This document shows, in pieces, positions 60,916-64,000 of a stretch of 64,000 nt of DNA. The notes below the pieces were generated by a model. That model saw nothing but the letters and a program-made list of their open reading frames with translations. It was not told the origin of the DNA and ran no database searches. This DNA comes from Tritrichomonas musculus (taxonomy: Eukaryota > Parabasalia > Tritrichomonadida > Tritrichomonadidae). Positions within the stretch are counted from its first letter, which is position 1, and every line of letters starts with the position of its first letter. The position numbers and the translations under genes were made by a program. Location: assembly GCA_039105265.1 (NCBI GenBank), contig JAPFFF010000014.1, positions 1,178,001-1,242,000 on the forward strand. Direction: 5' to 3'.

Positions 60916-61288
60916 TATCTTTTGTTGATAACTAAAATAATCAATTCAATTTCTCTCAAATTTAAAATAAAAAATAAAAAAAATGTAACCATATTTAGCT
61001 ATTTTCACAATAAAGAACATTTTCTCTTTGTTTTTTTTTTAACCAAAGTTTAATTATATGAGATTTCTCTGTCATTATTCTTTCGAAATTTAAATATTTT
61101 CATATTTTTCAAAAGCAACTCAAAATATATATACATCTTATTCTTCCTATCTTGTCTATACCAGTAGAAAGTGGTAATTTCTCTTAGTCATGAAATCATC
61201 TCTAATTTTAGCAAAAGAAATTAATACCTTACTCTGAATTTCATAAAGCTGTTTAGATCAAAACTGGATTTTTTAGACGATTTAAAGA

Positions 61289-61326
<38 letters not shown>

Positions 61327-61700
61327 ATTAATAATTAATGGCTTACCTCATTTATACTATTTATACTATTTATTGATATACTTTTTGTATCGCTTCTCAG
61401 ATGATCATAGCATTTTGATAATAAAATCATATTTTTATTATAAAAAAAAAGATTTTGATGAAAAGTCATCTTCAAATTGTTTTTACTATCATTAAAAAAA
61501 ACTGAAATTAATTTTCTTGTTATGAACTCAGACTAGATGTAGAAAGAAATAGATCTTTCCCACTAATTGGGCTTTTATTAAGTTATAAACTTGCATTGAT
61601 ATTATTTGATCATTTTATGCTTATTTTTGAAAAATAATAGTTTATTAAATAAAAAATAAATATATATTTTAAATTGTTTATTAATTAATCTAATGAACTA
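60916..61700. other. Intergenic, with a T33 run
   Basis: AT-rich, no gene. An uninterrupted run of 33 T residues lies at 61293..61325, a likely assembly or slippage hotspot. Confidence 0.55.
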
Positions 61701-61707
61701 TTGAGTA

Positions 61708-63585
61708 TTATTGCAAGAATCCTTGTCCTTGATTCATGTTTGCATTTTGTTGAAAGAACCTTTGTCCTTGGTTCATGTTTGTATGTTGAAAGAATCCTTG
61801 TGCTTGATTCACGTTTGCATTTTGAAGAAAGAATCCTTGTCCTTGATTCACGTTTGCATTTTGCTGAAAAGTATTCCTTCTATTTCTTCTGCTTTGCATT
61901 TCACGATGTTGGATAAGAGCAATAAGATTTCTTATTGCTTTTTGTTGTCTTTGCAGTGTTTTTTGCTTATCATTGATTTTCTTATTGATATAAAACTTCT
62001 CAAAATCCATTATATATTGAAAATGAATTCTCATTAAAACTTCTATTGATTCTGCATTGACAATCATTGATTCATGCTGTGGCTGGTTATTTGATTGATA
62101 TTCTGCTAGCATTTCAGTATTATTTCTTAAAGCAGGAAGCGTTTCATCATTAATTTCATCATAACTAAATTCACTTTCATCTTCTTGTTCTTCTTCTTCA
62201 TTATAATCATTCATGAAACGATCTGAATCAATTAGCTTTTGTAATTCATTTTGATCAAGAGCATAATTTTCTTCAGTTTTGTTTTGGAAATAAATGAAGT
62301 ATTTTAAAACTGAATCAATCCAAGCTTGTCTAATGAGTTCTTCGTCAATCTCTTCCCAGAATGTTTCTAAAATAACAACTGAATCCTTTTTTGTAATAAG
62401 TTTAATTTGTGGTAATGCAACTGATTGATGTAAGATCTCATCAATTGACAAATTTTCTATAATTTCTCTGGCGATACGTGTATTAAAATATTTCCTTGCC
62501 TTATTTTTCAACACACCAAAGATTCTTCAATCTAATGCTTGAAATAAGTCAGTTGTACTTTCTGGTATTTTAATGAGAACAATATTTAAAAATTTGGCAA
62601 ATTTTAATGCTTCTGGTGAGAAGTGTACTGGATATGAGTCGCAAAGTAGATAAATTGTATTACAATGATCATAAAACTCTGTGTTTTTATCGGGAGGACT
62701 GAATCTGTATCTCAAATTTTATAAATATCTGAGCCAGGTTGGTTGTGTTGTCCAACCAGACTCAGAATGATCTGTCAAAGATTTTGGTCTGAACTTTTCT
62801 TCATCGCATCTTTTAGATTTTCTGTTAGATTGAAAGGGACTTTCTAAAAGTTCGATTTCATTATTGTTAGCTTCTTCTTTAATGAAATGCCTGCCCTTGC
62901 CAAACCAGTTCCCTTCGACTCGTTCAGTTGCTCCTTTGGCATTTAATACCAGATCATATTTTGTTCCGTTTGCATCTATTGTAGCAAGACATGTATAGTT
63001 TGCTTTTTCATCAACATCTGAATTAATTGTAACTGAATCCGAGACTGTTTGCGCACAGGTGTACTCTCCAGTTTCTTCAATGTGCCAACAGGTTTCATCG
63101 ACATTGATAATTCTTCAAAATTCAGCTGTATTTAAAATCTTCTGAAGTTGTTTGAAAAATGTAATAACTTTTGAAAGTGATATGCTTGATCTTCTTTTCC
63201 TCCTGAATTTCCTTCGAGAAAATTTATGCTTTCTTTTAAATTTTGTGATCAAATGACTTGAAGCATTTAATTGAATTATATAATTAATATTTTCTTTTTC
63301 TTTGATTTCATGCGTATCATAAAAAAAGATTGTTGCAGCTTTTTTCACAATATCATTATCTAAAGGAATATTATTTTGCTCGATCTCACTTCTAATCATT
63401 TCTGCAATCACTATTTCTTCACTTTCAGAAAATTGATTGTCGCTTGCTAAGGTACGAATATGTAAAGGAAGCCAATTTCTATTTAAAAGCAGTTTGCTAT
63501 TCCATGTCCTTAAAGTACTGTCTTGAATATCATACCCAAAACATAATGCTTTTCGTTCATCTAAACTTATTTTTCGACTCATCAA
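61708..63585 (-). pseudogene. Pogo/Tigger-like DDE transposase with three in-frame stops
   Basis: One frame of 625 codons interrupted by TGA (63115..63117), TAA (62716..62718) and TGA (62524..62526). N-terminal part (residues 1-156): a DNA-binding region with basic stretch FKRKHKFSRRKFRRKRRSS. The DDE_1-type core follows: RIINVDETCWHIEET (first Asp), then LLCDSYPVHFS (second Asp), then LNIVLIKIPESTTDLFQALD, the usual pogo I-x-x-x-x-T-T-x-x-x-Q-x-x-D block, continuing as RIFGVLKNKARKYFN. The C-terminal third is acidic, then ends with four ~13-residue Asn/Gln-rich repeats (QQNANVNQGQGFF type). Both TGA stops sit where Trp is likely (F-stop-RIINVDE; LD-stop-RIFGV), so TGG-to-TGA changes are probable. 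Only three lesions in 1.9 kb suggest recent inactivation. Confidence 0.75.
61715..61868 (-). repeat. 39-bp tandem repeats at the transposase 3' end
   Basis: About four units of ~39 bp coding FQQNANVNQGQGF-type sequence. The plus strand shows CCTTGTCCTTGATTCATG with small changes. An Asn/Gln-rich tail of this kind is not part of the normal pogo transposase. Confidence 0.85.
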
Positions 63586-63875
63586 AGTTTGCCAAATACA
63601 ATTTTTTTTAATTTCTTAATTGTTCTTGAGTGATCCTTGTAACCTTTACTTCTTGGGTTATTCATTGTTTTTTGACAAACATTAATGAATCGCCTTGAAT
63701 TAAGTCCAAACATCAAAGTAAAGTTAAAGTTAAAAATATTCTGGCTCAATGCATAAATTGTATTAGTTATGACGATAAGCATTATCCCACTGATTATCTG
63801 TAAGAAAATATTTATAAAGTTTTATAAATTTTGAATGTATTGAATGAATTAAGTGTTATCAGCATTTCTTTAAGA
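63586..63875. other. Region upstream of the pogo-like transposase
   Basis: Contains a 66-codon minus frame (63582..63782) whose end overlaps the transposase start by ATGA. Its basic C-terminus (KGYKDHSRTIKKLKKIVFGK) could be a leader or a decayed N-terminal extension. Not called as a gene. Confidence 0.35.
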
Positions 63876-63971
63876 ATGTTTCTGCCGAATCCATTAGACG
63901 ATGTCTTTAACGAAGCTGGTACCGCTTATCAGAGATATCTAAATCGTATGGACCCTAAGCCCAAGAGGTAA
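63876..63971 (+). other. Short plus-strand frame at the window edge
   Basis: A 31-codon frame (MFLPNPLDDVFNEAGTAYQR onward, ending KPKR) in locally GC-richer DNA that continues to the window's end. The composition looks like coding DNA rather than spacer, so a gene or element probably starts here and runs out of the window. No known trichomonad intron motif is seen after it. Confidence 0.3.
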
Positions 63972-64000
63972 ACCTATCTTCAAGATGGCTTTGATGTCCT

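Noticed and set aside
60802-61053. 83-codon plus-strand frame
   Set aside because: It runs across the right inverted repeat of the MULE and into spacer, so it is not a conserved unit.
62524-63117. UGA read as Trp (altered genetic code)
   Set aside because: Other Trp positions in the same frame use TGG, there is also a TAA, and host genes here end normally at TGA, TAA or TAG. Point mutations in a dead transposon are simpler.
1-64000. Bacterial or organellar origin, rRNA genes, further tRNAs, introns
   Set aside because: Gene families (IFT56, CRM1, BET, Rab, SLC44) are eukaryotic nuclear. I saw only one tRNA, no rRNA-like block and no trichomonad intron motif within the called genes.

Overview
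The window looks like nuclear DNA of a unicellular eukaryote, most likely a trichomonad (parabasalid) close to Tritrichomonas or Trichomonas. The evidence: very AT-rich intergenic DNA; long single-exon genes with no visible introns; short TCA-type initiator motifs a few tens of bases before most start codons; an intraflagellar-transport gene; a eukaryotic tRNA-Arg(ACG) with a poly-T terminator; a Maverick/Polinton fossil; MULE and pogo-like DNA transposons; and a giant coiled-coil gene of the kind common in trichomonad genomes. The species is an inference.

Layout. 0.3-7.9 kb holds host genes: an unrecognised 511-residue protein, a divergent Rab-type GTPase, an IFT56/TTC26 orthologue, a small membrane protein, tRNA-Arg, a Rad23-like UBL-UBA-UBA shuttle protein and a BTB protein. 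8.3-20.4 kb is a broken Maverick/Polinton fossil that keeps a virion-type gene set (fibre or spike module, HNH endonuclease, pVI-like peptide, packaging-ATPase remnant, unassigned virion-type proteins). No DNA polymerase B or retroviral-type integrase is visible in it.

21-31.4 kb is again host: a repeat protein with two ubiquitin-like domains around a 36-bp repeat array, a BET-type bromodomain protein, an SLC44 choline-transporter-like protein, a helical-repeat protein, a secreted GT61-like protein and a Maf-family nucleotide pyrophosphatase. 31.6-48.1 kb holds two tandem, same-strand coiled-coil paralogues of 477 and 4821 residues with nearly the same C-terminal domain. The larger carries 13 almost identical modules. 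A 2.7-kb gene-poor gap leads to exportin-1/CRM1 (50.8-53.8 kb), then a discoidin (F5/8C) protein and an unrecognised 802-residue protein. 58.4-64 kb is transposon-rich: an internally deleted MULE with terminal inverted repeats and a pogo-like transposase with three in-frame stops.

There is no operon logic; neighbouring genes work in unrelated processes (trafficking, cilia, proteolysis, chromatin, membrane transport, nuclear export). The items most worth pursuing are the giant modular coiled-coil pair and its recurring IR-module, the twin ubiquitin-like protein, CRM1 with Val at the leptomycin-sensitive Cys position, the consistent initiator spacing, the hairpins in the Maverick intergenic gaps, and a short sequence shared between 17.7 and 60.0 kb. 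All calls come from reading the sequence; no database search was run.
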